Shown piece by piece: positions 1 to 22,164 of a stretch of DNA of 64,000 bases (positions within the stretch are counted from its first letter, which is position 1; each line of letters begins with the position of its first letter). A model generated the notes under the pieces. The model was given only the letters and a program-made list of their open reading frames with translations. It was not told where the DNA came from and ran no database searches. The stretch spans positions 1,674,001 through 1,738,000 of the forward strand of contig JBHGNT010000004.1 of assembly GCA_043228905.1 (NCBI GenBank), written 5' to 3'. Source of the stretch: Azolla caroliniana (taxonomy: Eukaryota > Polypodiophyta). Made by a program: the position numbers and the translations under genes.

Positions 1-1030
1 ACGTCAATTAACCACTGCTAGTGATGTGTATGGCTATGGAGTAGTATTGCTCGAATTGCTCACAGGCCAAGTTGCCATCGATCACAAGCGTATGGAGGAT
101 TATAATCTTGTTGGTTGGGTAATTAGCTTGCCTTTTGAACTTTCCTTTCATTCTTTTTGAAGTGATTTAAGGAATTTGTTGATTAATTTGTTTACTAAAA
201 AAATTATTAGAATACATAACAATGCATAAGATTCCATGATATTATCTATTGTAGATTATATATAAAATACATTACCATGGGTGAATTAAAGCTAGTGTAA
301 GTTCTGACTTATGGTATTTAGAAGCGTTCAAACAAAATATGTAACATTGTTTTTATTCTAAATAAGCTCTCTAGTCACTCAAATTAGGTATAGAATATAA
401 TGGCATTTGAACTAGTAGAGACCTTAATGTTTTATAAAAAGTCAAGTGGAGATGAATTCCATGTAAAGAAAGATTTTAGATATATGTATCGTTCTGTTCA
501 GTTATAATGGTATTTGATTTTAGATGTCATTTTATGACTTTCTTCACATAAAATGACCAATTAAGGCATAAGAAGACTAGTAATTATTTAACCAAGGCTT
601 AGGACAAAAGGCAAAAACAATAAATGTATAGGTGCAAACATTAGTGATAAACCAAAACGTAAAGAACATATATAAAACACTTGCGTATGATGAGAACGAT
701 GATTGTATATAAACCCCTCCAATCTTGATCAGGTGAATGGAAAGCTCAAACGGAACTGGAATGTGAGGGCAATCATTGATCCAAGACTTGGATCGAACTA
801 TCCAATTGATGAATACAAAGAAGTGGTAGAGATTGCAACGCAATGCACAACATATGATAGAAATGAAAGACCAAAAATGCAGGTGAATCTAAATACATAT
901 ATACGCATTTAGAAATACACAATGTACATTTTAGACATAATATGTATATACATATATACACATTTAGGAAAATGCCCAAAAACTTGTTTGGATACATGCA
1001 AAGATGTAAACACAGACAATTTGGATACAC

Positions 1031-1066
<36 letters not shown>

Positions 1067-1385
1067 CATATAGACAGATATATGCAAGATACCCACATAC
1101 CCACAGACACATGCATGCAACATACATACCCACACATGTACATACATACATACATACATACATACATACATAATACTAACTTATGAATGGGAGCTTGATT
1201 GATGGCAGACTGTAGCAGCAAGGTTGGAGCAAATATTGAGAGGGCTACAACCTCCTCCAGAGCATATGGTTATACTGCCTCCTCCATCCCCCACTTCTCT
1301 TGCTTCCAACAAGGGACTTGATCAAACGACAAACAGCTTGAATGACATCAACGTAACATATAGCTTGGGTGTGGAACCACGTTGA
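1..1385 (+). CDS. LRR receptor-like kinase, copy A (3' end, partial)
   Basis: This is the C-terminal end of an LRR receptor-like Ser/Thr kinase whose 5' part lies left of the window. Three exons are visible: 1-118 (kinase subdomains IX-X, with [17 protein letters not shown]), 733-882 (subdomain XI, ending in ERPKMQ) and 1209-1385 (C-terminal tail, with [15 protein letters not shown] and a stop at 1383-1385). Each is followed by a GT donor or preceded by an AG acceptor, and the three match exons 18-20 of the complete paralogues to the base (150 and 177 bp for the last two). No frameshift or stop is seen in the visible part. The tail places it with copy B (type 1: [10 protein letters not shown]). 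The membrane and N-terminal regions cannot be judged here, so whether the gene is functional is unknown. Confidence 0.85.
1031..1171. repeat. (CA)n and (TACA)n microsatellites in last intron of copy A
   Basis: A run of CA dinucleotides covers about 1031-1064 and a TACA/CATA tetranucleotide run covers about 1137-1171, both between exons 19 and 20 of copy A. The same intron carries related simple repeats of other lengths in B, C, P1 and D, so the tract is an old part of this intron. Confidence 0.9.
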
Positions 1386-3111
1386 TTTCGATGAAAATGC
1401 ACATAGAAAGAAATATTTACGCATGTATCATGCTACTATACAATTTGCATGCATTGTAATAATGATTGTTCCCACTTTTGTAATCTCACTTGTGATGGCC
1501 ATATTGTACTTTTCCAATCACTTTATTTCTACTTTCCCTTATCATCCAAATTGTTCTAGGATATATATGTATGTCATATGAAAAAAATTACTTTGTGACA
1601 TGATTGATTTTGTTAATGAATACATACATATATTATGTGGTGAATTAATCATTGTTCTAAGGTGCAAAGACATTATAAACATGCATGTCTAGATTTTGGC
1701 TCCATACTCATTTTTGTGGTCCATATAATATTGTAAAACCGATTTCATCATCAACCTACCATCATTGTATGTTCATGTATTGTATCTTGCATCATATCTC
1801 TTAAAGGGTGAGATTTATTGGGACCATTTATGGATGTGACATTTAATTAGCATGATTTTATCATATATCTATGACATGCATGGAGTCTTATTTTCCATGA
1901 TATTATCCAACATCAATATCATAATTCTTAAATTGGGGAACTCATAGTATAGTATAGATAGCATTTACTTACTTGAGCCAATATACACACTCAATTATTG
2001 TAGTTCTCAAATTGGTAGAATGTTACGAATACAAATAACATTATTTGACGGAGTCAATATACTTAAGATAGATCCATTAGGCCAAGAATTGTACGAAGGC
2101 ATACACCTAGATCATAAACAAAGAATATTTATTTACCCAAACTACATTCTCGAATTGAGCTACTGATTTGGAATCATACAACTCGCCAACAACAACTATG
2201 TTTCTCTCATCTCTGAGGAACTTTGCAACATTTGATTAGTTTAATTAAACAGAATAATACAATTAGATTACAATTGAATTGATAACATGTGAATTGATAT
2301 CATTACAATTGTGATTAGCTTTAAGTAGGCTACTACATGCATCAAACTTATAGTATGTGTAGGTGCCTAGGACTTCTTATTATAGCAACATGTGTAGTTC
2401 TACATTCGTCAAAGAATATGGTTTTCGAGTAAGTCTTAATCTCTTTGTAGGCATATTTTGGTAGAGCTTGTGAATGGAAGTGTGGTTTTGTTCTTATTAG
2501 TATATGTGTCATATATCTAATGTACTCAACAGTTAGGTCCTATTGAGACAATAATTAGTTTCTTGGCTAGATGCCTTGAACAAGAGAGGACAATGAGAGT
2601 TCGTTGACTCTTTGTATATGAGGTTAGCAACTTGAGAGTGCTTGATAACCACTCTCATTCGACTTGCCATCAAGTGGGAATACAATGTTCGAGCCCCCGC
2701 ATATGATCTTAGCGAGGAGATGGAACTTCTCTTTTTTGAGAATGCATTCGGTGGAAGCATCTTGAGATGACACAATCCACTCAGAGAGAAAGCCCAATTC
2801 ACTAGTTCAATGTTATCTAGCATGGATATTCCCCCACACAAACATGTTTTATTGTAGGCATCACAATGCTTTTCTTAGCTCATGTACAATGGTTAGAGAC
2901 TTCACTTGATATCACATTGATTGTTTCACAATTTCAGTCGATCAAATCTTACAAAGTGTTTCCTTGTTTTTGTCAAATTTCAATGAGCTCACAATCGAAG
3001 TGGACCCACAAGATCAACAAGTCACCGATTGGAGCAAGCCCACAATTGAAGACGGCCAAGCCAACAAGTCCAACAAGCCAGCGATTCAGCCGAACATTTA
3101 AGAATAAACTA

Positions 3112-3146
3112 TTGACACCTCCAATGATAATCATTGGAGGTGTCAA
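3112..3146. repeat. Perfect 17-bp inverted repeat with 1-nt spacer
   Basis: Left arm 3112-3128 and right arm 3130-3146 are exact reverse complements around a single A. The left arm (beginning TTGACACCTCC) is also found as a single copy in the flanks of C (22820s), D (45860s) and E (58065), where no right arm follows. The palindrome is therefore specific to copy B's upstream region. Confidence 0.9.
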
Positions 3147-3926
3147 AATGGTAAATGGTAAATGCACTCTTGCCAAAAACTCAAACCCAGCCCACAATCG
3201 GAAAGTATATAATGTGTGTGGTATGGTTAATTCATTGGACTTGATAATTATTCCTTATCATCATATATCGTGTTTAAACATTGGGGTCATAAAGCTAATT
3301 ATGAGTGCGACACGCCAAACAGACATAAAATTGTAGTCAGGACAAGGACTGTATTCCTACTCTGTGTGTGCATCATTATCACATACAAAGTACATTAAAG
3401 TAGACATCATTTAAATTAAAGGTTTGAATACTTTATGTAATTCAAAGCTTCATCGATATGTCTGCGTAGTCACCATCGGCAAACATTGACACATAAACAA
3501 TTCAAAAGCAAGAAACATTGACAAAAAAAAAAAAACATTTGACATTTTATGTTCTAAGGATCAGAATCCGTCTTCTTCTGTTTGTGAGTAGTAACTGTAA
3601 TGAGAAGATTGTGTATATTATTATATCCGACAAAGTTCTCACATTGGGTTCAGTCTCCATCTCATTTTTCATGTCCTTCCATTTTTTCTTTGAATGCCCT
3701 TCGAGTCTATTAAAGATATCAATCACATCGTACATCAAGTTGTGATTTGTCCTCACAAGTTAATACTGTATTGGTGGACTTGGTTCTTCCTTATCATCCT
3801 CATCATCAAGATTGTTTTCAAGGTTGCAATTATCTCAATTATTGATACATGTAGTGGTGGTACATTGTTTTCAAATGTATGTAATATGTTGATTATGGTC
3901 CTAAACCTAAATATGGTCTGGATTGT

Positions 3927-3929
<3 letters not shown>

Positions 3930-3986
<57 letters not shown>
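3930..3986. repeat. (GT)n microsatellite upstream of copy B
   Basis: An uninterrupted run of TG dinucleotides of nearly 60 bp. The matching upstream flanks of C, D and E lack it, so it expanded in this copy only. Confidence 0.9.
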
Positions 3987-3988
<2 letters not shown>

Positions 3989-4278
3989 GACATAAAATTG
4001 TCTCTTGCAGCAAGGATTGTATTGAATTAGTCCTACTTTATCCACTGACATAAATTATGGATGGGATATGCCTGATGTCTTTCTACATATTTTCAAATCA
4101 GTGGTGGGGTTTTGTTTTTGTATTTTTGAACATTCCTCGGAAGTTTGATCACTGCTTTCCTCTTCTGCACAGCTCCCTACTAATTCAGTATCAGCTTCAA
4201 TCAACATAATTCAGCCAATTCTCTTATCAAACCAAATTCCCTGCTTCATTCATGTTGAAACCCCATGATCATCACATC

Positions 4279-14666
<10,388 letters not shown>

Positions 14667-15111
14667 TTTCAATGAAAATTCTCGTAGAAAGAAAATGTAT
14701 GCACATGTATCATGTATATATACCATACATTCAAATTCAGATTCATATAGATGTATATGTTAGTATGTACCATATACGCATGCAAAATAATGACCGATGA
14801 TTGTGCGAGTGTGAAATTGTATGTGCAACCCACCATGACATAAGATTTTGGTTAACTTTTAAGTTTTTTTCATAAAATGTCATTTCGTGTTCTGAAGCTA
14901 GATGTGGAGATGGAGTAACTTTAATGGCTACCCCCCTAGACGCTCGAAGACATGGATTATTGAGTCCTTATAACTCCATGCCATATATAAGTTGCTTGCT
15001 TTCAATATTATATTGTTATGATACTTATTATACATTCAAATACATTCTACTTGATGCAATATTATGAGTTCATGGCGAAATTTACTTCCCAAACTTTGAT
15101 AACATTAAGGA

Positions 15112-15290
15112 CATGGTAAAAAAGAGTAATCAAGAAAGAAAGCAAGACCAAGAGATCACTAAGACTTGAGTCCTATAAGTGAAAGATTTTGTGATGTCTG
15201 GCCCTTGACTAGACGATAAAAGAATCCTGCAAGAAAGATTCATGGTCGTGCAATTGGCTTGATACATAAGTATCTAACAAAGTTGGGACA
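15112..15290. repeat. Intergenic block repeated four times in the window
   Basis: A block starting near GGTAAAAAAGAGTAATCAAG and running through TGACTAGACGATAAAAGAAT recurs at about 35222-35335, 43263-43400 and 57110-57225. All four lie in gene flanks of the array and no coding potential is seen. They mark old duplication units. Confidence 0.75.
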
Positions 15291-15369
15291 ATAATGGAGA
15301 AGGTAAATGTAGCAGAAGAATGGGCTAAGTTACGAATCGACCTCTATTTGGGGGTTTCATTGATGCCAG

Positions 15370-15525
15370 ACTATCTCAGCAAGTTTGGAGGAGATCTTGA
15401 GAAGGTTGCAACCTCCTCTAGAGCACATGATGATACTTCTCTTCTTGTGAACAAAACTCAACCAAACCACGAACAACTTGAATGACATCAAAATAACATA
15501 TGTATTGGAAGTGGAACCACGTTGA
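15370..15525 (+). pseudogene. Stray copy of the LRR-RLK terminal exon, broken
   Basis: After a good acceptor (ending at 15369) the sequence reads TISASLEEILRRLQPPLEHM, as in exon 20 of the receptor kinases. It then loses bases in the proline-rich stretch and hits a stop. The usual end (VEPR then TGA) is still readable out of frame up to 15525. It lies about 860 bp downstream of the true last exon of copy B and resembles the type-2 tail more than B's own. It is a leftover of another array member. Confidence 0.75.
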
Positions 15526-16359
15526 TGTTGATGGACATGCATGCGTTGTGTATGTATACAACATACATTCACATTCATATGTGTGCATGTATAGATTGGT
15601 ATATACCCTACCTATATCCACACATATTCATTTATGCTTATGCATGTAAGGTAATAAAGAATTAGTGTTGATTGTGTGTGCACGGCACCACGACATAAGA
15701 GCTTGGAAGACATTTTGTCATTAAAATGTGAGTTTTGAGTGTTCTTGAGGTGGATGTGGAGATCAAGTAGTTGCATGGAAATGTCTAGAATCGTTGAGTC
15801 CCTTCAAGTTCATGTCATTTTTTGTGTTACTTGTCTCTAGATATTTTTTCTGGAGTTGACGGCTTAATTTAGTTCTCAAGGTTTGAATATATCACTGTGG
15901 AATTCCATGCTAGTATATGAATCTCCAGGTTGATGTACATATTTTTCTATGTTGTGTGAGAGCTTGAACAAAATCATATGATGTCCAAAATTGCTCTAGC
16001 GTGGTCCTTCAAACAAGTGATGAATGGTAAATAAGGTGATTGTATTTTATAAATGGTGAGTCCCACATTTATAATCTTGCAATGGCCAGTTCATATTTTT
16101 CCAACCACTTGATTTCTAATCTAGCTTTTACATGACCCATAATCATCATCCAAATGGTTAGGGTCCAATTTGTTAGGGTTTTCATTTCATTCAATCCTAA
16201 GACAACATGCCATATATATGCATACATACTCTTCAGAGACAAGCTAAACATGCATGTATGTGTATATAAATGGAAGTGTGAGAAACCACACTTTATTGTA
16301 AACCGTGTCAACTATGAACTAGATTCAATATCCAATTAGGTGCTTGGAGGTAGTTTCAT
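15526..16359. other. 3' flank of the receptor-kinase unit
   Basis: I see no gene. This stretch recurs after copies C (31600-32330) and D (54790-55640), including the segment near 15960 (CATATGATGTCCAAAATTGC), and so belongs to the duplicated unit. Confidence 0.6.
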
Positions 16360-16770
16360 CAAAGAATACTTACGCATTCTTATTCCTCCAAGGGGAGTGC
16401 GAAGAAGAAATGTACATGGTACAACCACCTGAATTCAAGTCCAAAGCGCACCTGCTTGCAATATGCCAACTAAAGAAGTCTCTCTATGTCTTGAAACAAG
16501 CTCCAAGGGCATGGCACTCGAAGTTAATGCAATATCTACACCGAATTGGCTTCGAAATGTAGAAATCAAATAACTCAATCTATATTTGAAAGGGTCGATG
16601 AGGCATGCTCTTTATCTTCTTGTAGGTCGACAACCTAGTGATTGGAGGAGAACGCCTCCTCGTAGACATTAAGCTGGTGAAAACACAACTTTTTGCAAGT
16701 TCGAGATAAAGAGTCTTGACGAGCTCCATTACTTCCTAGGAATCATCCTAATATTTGATAAGATCTTACT
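16360..16770 (+). mobile_element. Copia-type reverse transcriptase fragment
   Basis: Translation gives QGECEEEMYMVQPPEF, then KKSLYVLKQAPRAWHSKL, the conserved copia RT segment (usual form KSLYGLKQAPRAW). After a stop near 16560 come degraded pieces resembling VDNLVIGGE (the YVDD box region, here D-N) and SLDELHYFLGI. Frameshifts and stops make it dead. No LTR or integrase is nearby. The same fragment sits at about 32340 and 55650 in the C and D units, so it was in the unit before the array expanded. Confidence 0.82.
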
Positions 16771-16900
16771 AAAAAATTAACGCTATTCTTAAGGCAACCA
16801 AGTTTCCTCTGGAACAAAAAAGGAGGCCTAATCTAATTAACTAACTAACTAATAGGACTGATAATGCAAAATAGTTACTGAGTAGGGATCAACAACGGTT

Positions 16901-16957
16901 CGGTTTAGGCTTAGCCAATTTGGCCTGATCCAAGCCAAATGGGCTAAACCTAAACCG
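16901..16957. repeat. Imperfect 24-bp inverted repeat (hairpin)
   Basis: Left arm 16901-16924 and right arm 16934-16957 pair at 22 of 24 positions around a 9-nt spacer. The sequence has no match in the other unit copies. It could be a foldback transposon relic or a small-RNA precursor; nothing decides between them. Confidence 0.8.
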
Positions 16958-17007
16958 TTTACAGGATCTCAAACCTATTAAACCGGTTTGGTAAACGGCT
17001 TGGAAAC

Positions 17008-17077
17008 CTCCCTCTCTCTCTCTCTCTCCCTCTCAGATGATCCACTATATACTATATACTATATACTATATACTATA
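17008..17077. repeat. (CT)n and (ACTATAT)n simple repeats
   Basis: A CT-rich run from about 17008 to 17035 is followed by about five 7-bp ACTATAT units at 17044-17077. More CT-rich sequence then leads into the T-run that ends the LINE. Confidence 0.85.
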
Positions 17078-17289
17078 CATTGTACAAGCTCTCCCTCCCA
17101 CTCTCTCTCATGTCTGTGGTCTCGACTCTCTCCCTCTATCTCTCTCCCCCCTCTATGTAGCCTCTCTCACTTTTTTTTTTCGTAAATAATGGCTTTCATT
17201 ACGAAAGAAAAAACACCACCATGACTAACTTACAACAAACTATAGAACCCCTTCTATCTAGGGATCTAAAAAAAACTACGACACCAAAC

Positions 17290-20200
17290 TCAATGCCACC
17301 CTACACACCAATTCAAATGGCGAATATGATGATATGTGACCTTGCAAAGTTCTCTCTCTTCTTGGTTGAGATTTTGTGACTTCTTTAGCACTGTCAATTG
17401 CCACAAAAGAAGTCCTTTTAACTTAAGAACATATTTTCTCACCCCAACTTGTGAATCAAAAATGAAGGCATTCCGCATATTCCAATTGAACCATAGCCCC
17501 CAATACCTCAAGAACTCAAAAATAATTTGAAAATGAGGCATCGGTTCATTGTGCAAAAACCCAACTGAAGGAAGAAGACTTACTCCTGTTAGAGACATCC
17601 ACACTAAACTGATACACCTCCAAACCATCCTTGCCATCGGGCATGAAATAAATCGATGCCTACTATGTTCCAATTCCACCGAACAAAAGAAACACAATCC
17701 TTTAGTAATGTTTCTTCTTTTTAATGCATCCCCTAATGGTAAAGCTCCAACCATAACTCTCCAAATAAATACCTTGGCTCGTAGCATCAATCGAGAACAC
17801 CAACCTGCCTTGATCACATGAAACCACCAAGTAATGGGCTTATGAAAACCCCATATCTTTATAACCCTTTCTTCCAACCACTTATGTTTGTCAATCAACT
17901 TGTGATAAGCAACATTCGTTGAGATCATAGTCAATCTCTTATTTCCAACAAACCTCCAATCAAGCTCTTGAGATCGCCCATCTAAATCAGGAATTGGCTC
18001 ATGCGAAGATAGTATTTGTTGCAACTTATCCCAAATAAAGTTATAACCTTTTGGAATACGAAATGTTGATCTTATTGTTCGAAAAGCCATTAATCTTCTT
18101 TGTGAAACCAACATAGCATCCTTAACTCTTACCAAACCCAATCTAGCCATCCGATTAAATTGAAGGTTAAGAATTTGTTTACCTTCCCACCTCAACAACC
18201 TTGATGTTGCCAAAACCTCCATTTGTAATGAATTGGCACATCCCCTTTCTTGTGGGGGATGCCATTCCACAAAATCCAACATACTTTGCCAAGATGTCAA
18301 CAAATGATTAACTATCATAGACCTTGTACATTTGACATCCCTATCAGAATTAATTACATTCCACCAATTCGCTTCAACCTTCATGTTTCCAAGCTTTATT
18401 CCGTTCTTCTCTATAAAGTATGCCACCATTTCTGTCCAAGGTTGTACACCTTCAAACATGAATCGAATGAAAGTAAATCGACGAGCCACCATATGCTCAT
18501 ATAGATTCAATATTGATGCCCCACCAAGACGCTTCGAAGTACAAACATGATCCCATGCCAACCATGACAAGGCACTTTTCCCTTTTCTTTTCCATAACAA
18601 CATTCGCATCAAGCGTGACAACATTTCAAGAGCTTTCTTTGACCATGGGAGCAAAGGAAGATAATAAGATACCATAGAGACCATAATCGATTGGACCACC
18701 TTAAGTCGTACATGAAAAGGCCAAAATGGAGACCTCCAATACATAAACTTATCCTCCAACCTTTTGGATACCCACTCAATAAGTTTCACATGAGAAACTT
18801 CCACCCCAATTGGATATCCAAGATGACGACAAATCATACCACGATGTACTATCCTTCCTGACCACCCCAACCCTAACACATCTTGTTCTGTACATGAAAT
18901 GAGGACAGATTTATGTATATTAATTCTCAACCCCGAAGCATTTGAAAACAATTCCCACACATCTCTTGTCTTACTAATATTTTCCCAATTAGGTGCCAAA
19001 AACATAATATGGTCATCTGCGAGAGCTTGAACAATACATGGCTTCCCTGATGGCAACCTTAGTCCAAGCAATTCTTCCCCCATAGCCATATTGTGTAACT
19101 TAACAAGAATAGGATGTGTCACAATAGTGAATAGTAAAGGACTTACCGGGCATCCTTGTCTAACTGACCTCCGAATAGAAATCGGTTGGGTTACTCCTCC
19201 ATTAAACATCGCATGTGAAACCGAACCCTCCCCTAATGTGTATATCAACTTAGACATACGATCACCAAAACCCATATGAGACATCAATTGATTTATAAAT
19301 GACCAATCCACATTATCATAGGCTTTCTCAATATCCAATTGTAGCAACACTAATTCTTGTTTAGACTCCTTTGCATAGTCAATTGCCATTTGAACATTTA
19401 AAATATTATGTAAAATGTCTCGTTTTGCTAAAAACCCATATTGAGCATTGTGAATAATAGAAGGTAAAACCTTATGCAACCTATTGGCCATCACTTTTGC
19501 AAATATCTTGTACATTCCCCCCATCAATGAAATAGGCCTCCATTGAGCAAAGGAAGATGGAGAAGGCACCTTCGGCAAAAGCTTGATCAAACCAATCTTC
19601 CAAGAATGAGGCATTTCCCCTGATGTCCACACCTTCTAAAATAAAATCGTAAAAGGCCCCTTTAACTTAATCACATATTTCTTAAAGAGTTCATGTGTTA
19701 ATCCATCCCACCCAGGACTCTTATCATTAGCAAGATGTGACATGACATGTTCCACCTCATCCTCTAAAATATTAGCATCTAATGATTGTGCCACATCATG
19801 CGATACATGATTTTTCACTCCATTAAAAAAGACATCTCTATCCTTTTTAACATTATCGTCGATACACACTTGTACATCCAACAATTGTGTAAAATATTCT
19901 ATGCATTTCTTCACAATTTCTTGAGGATCGGAACACATGATACCATTTTCCTCTAACCTTACCACATTATGTCGTGCATGTGATTCATGAAGGTCATGGA
20001 AAAACTTATGTGATTGACAATTAGCATCATCCACTTCTTGTCTTAGACGATGTAGTCTAGCATGCTGATAATTTTTTGCCGTTAGGTCATGCATCGCAGA
20101 AATTAATACCTCTTGATATCCCATCAACTCTACATCCGTTGGCCAAAAAGTTAACAATGAGTTGCATTTATCAAGCAAATTAACTAGGAGACTTAATTTC

Positions 20201-21129
20201 TTTCTCCTTTTAAAAGCATGGTGAATTCCATAATATCTAGTTAACCTCTGAACATTTGCAACAAATACTTCCCACGCTTCATACCCATCAAATTGAACAC
20301 GATAGGCAAATGCATCAATCAATTGACACATATAGGCATGGAAGACCTCATGATCCAAAAATGATGAATTAAAAATCAACAGTGGTTTTCCTAAAAACTC
20401 ATGAAAACCTCTAATTGAGTGGTGATTGAACTCAAAAATTAATGGGAAATGATCTGACATAATTGACCCATAAAACACTGAAATATCCAAAATCTCTTGT
20501 AAAAAACCTTCGGTATGCATTACATACGTTCGATCCAACCTACTCCAAGTATCCTTATATTGAGCCGATTGAAAGGTATAGCCAGGTTCATCTCCCTTGA
20601 TCCATTTCCATACATCCCTTAACATGACTTTAGTCTCAAAATCTCCCCATTCTTGAGCCTCTAGTCCATCCATAATAGAGTGGATAGATGTTGATTGATC
20701 TGTCTCACAACAAACATTAAAATCTCCCATCAATAAACCCGGTCTACCATTATGAAGCACTGAGTTTAGAGATCTCCATAACAACTTTCGTTCTTGTGAA
20801 ACATTTGATGCATACACACCAACTAACCAAATAGCTTGCCCTTCATAACATATCTCTACCATAATAAATCTTCCAAATTCATCTGAAACAATTACTTTTG
20901 GGTGAAATTTATCTCTTATAAACATGACAATCCCAAAATAGTCCCCATGAACCTTGCCAGCATAACATAATGTATAACCCTTAAAATAACTAATTAAACT
21001 AGCATTCTGATGATCTTTATGCTCTACTGCACATAAAACATCCCATTGCTCACTTAACACAATCCTCCAAACCTCATGCATTCTAAATCTAGAACACAAT
21101 CCCCTCACATTCCATGTGGTGATCTTCAT
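17290..21129 (-). pseudogene. LINE ORF2: endonuclease + reverse transcriptase, one internal stop
   Basis: Would encode about 1,280 residues. The N-terminal APE-type endonuclease shows TWNVRGL, AVEHKDH, LLMGDFNV and SDHFPL in order, covering the Asn, Glu, Asp and His catalytic positions. The reverse transcriptase follows with QLDIEKAYDNVDW and VRQGCPVSPLLF, then ALADDHIMF, where the usual aromatic residue before ADD is Leu. A zinc-binding RVT domain (CFFC, HRFISCP) is near the C-terminus. A TAG at 19636-19638 splits the frame between endonuclease and RT; sequence on both sides is collinear and otherwise open. The start ATG at 21129 overlaps the ORF1 stop. Confidence 0.88.
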
Positions 21130-22100
21130 ACTTTATTTTTTCCTTTTATTCGAGAAATCTCCTTCTCCTTCACTGCTAATGTTTCTGCCATATCCTGAAA
21201 TAAATCCCCTAAGATTGCATATGAATTACTATGGGAATGCAAAACTCTAGACCCCGATGGCTCCTCATGTGAACGAGGCACCGATTTCCATTTATTCCAA
21301 GGAACATACAAATTACCTTTATTATTAAAAGATAATTTCTTTGGATAGTCCTCTTGACGAGCCCATGGTTTATTCCGCATGGGATGTGTCGATGTGACCT
21401 TCTCCATAGATACATTATGCCCAACATTTTTATTAGACTTCTTCATCTTTCCAGAAACTATTGACCATTGTCCTTCATCCTCTAGAGTCTTTCCATCCTT
21501 CTCATTCACAATTTGTGGTTCCTTTGTTTGCTCTGAAATTGTCAAATCTTGAATCTAATCATGAGTTGTAGGCTCTTCATGTACCACTTCCACTACATTA
21601 TTTCTTTTTTGAGGACATTCAGCCATAAAATGCCCCAACACGCCACAATGGAAACAATGTCTTGCAAATGTACCCCATGTAAGCCGAAAATACATAGGTG
21701 GCATACCAGAACATGCAATCTGTAAACAACTTGGCCTCTTTATAGCAGTATTCCAAAGAATACACATCCGATATCGATTTTGAGCATTAGCACTAGGAGG
21801 CACCAAGATCTTTCCCAACTTTTCCATCGCTGACCGTAATATTGGCCAAACCACTAAATATGTGCACTCTACCTCAACCCATACGGGACACTCTTGCTTT
21901 AATATATCTTGATATTCCACTAATGGTCTCCACGGAACAATATGAACCAAACTTTTCTCATAAAAAACTGGCAATTTATTGAGTAATTTCTCTTTATCCT
22001 CTTGTGATACCAAAACAACCTCATAAAATCCACGAGGACCAGCATAAACATCCTAAACACAATCAGCTTGTAAAATCCCACGTAACCATTGTTTGACCTA
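21126..22100 (-). pseudogene. LINE ORF1: gag-like protein with CCHC zinc knuckle, 5'-truncated
   Basis: Minus-strand reading frame with a DUF4283-like region (WLRGILQADCV, then PVFYEKSLVHIVPWRPL) and a CX2CX4HX4C zinc knuckle (CFHCGVLGHFMAEC), followed by a basic tail. ORF1 of plant L1 elements is an RNA-binding chaperone for the element's own transcript. Two in-frame TAG codons interrupt it, at 22053-22055 and 21555-21557, and its N-terminus is missing because the element is 5'-truncated. Its final stop TGA (21128-21126) overlaps the ORF2 ATG (21129-21127) as ATGA. Confidence 0.82.
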
Positions 22101-22164
22101 TGTAGCTACATGAGGAATGAGATTGATATCCAGTTAGCCACTTTGAGCTAGTACAATCAATGAA

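Larger units (their letters stand above)
1386..4278. other. Intergenic region between copies A and B
   Basis: I see no convincing gene here. The stretch about 1386-2040 is 3'-flank sequence that recurs after P1 (38640-39800). About 2040-2500 recurs at 42884-43200. From about 3190 to 4278 the DNA is the upstream flank shared with copies C (from about 22960), D (from about 45990) and E (from about 58190), so it was duplicated with the genes and probably holds the promoter. I could not pick a TATA box with confidence. The part about 2520-3110 has no match elsewhere in the window and looks like unrelated inserted DNA. The short ORFs in it resemble nothing I recognise. Confidence 0.6.
17170..22110 (-). 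mobile_element. L1-like LINE, 5'-truncated, minus strand
   Basis: A non-LTR retrotransposon of nearly 5 kb. A T-run at 17171-17181 on the + strand is its poly(A) tail. Upstream on the minus strand lie ORF2 (endonuclease, reverse transcriptase, zf-RVT) and ORF1 (gag-like, CCHC knuckle). The 5' end stops inside ORF1 at about 22110, where the host sequence resumes (TATGTAGCTACATGAGG, which is uninterrupted near 32283 in the C unit). CTATGTAGC occurs both at this junction and just left of the T-run, a possible but imperfect target duplication. ORF1 and ORF2 together carry only three in-frame stops, all TAG, so the copy is fairly young. Confidence 0.88.

Noticed and set aside
773-1221. Minus-strand Cys/Val-rich ORFs over the CA repeats (also near 14224, 30771, 38035 and 54038)
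   Set aside because: They are translations of (CA)n and TACA microsatellites in introns, without gene structure.
2622-2700. tRNA-like or SINE-like box motif (GTTCGAGCCCC)
   Set aside because: A B-box-like string is present, but no clover-leaf can be folded and the A-box candidate is poorly spaced. There is not enough to call a tRNA or SINE.
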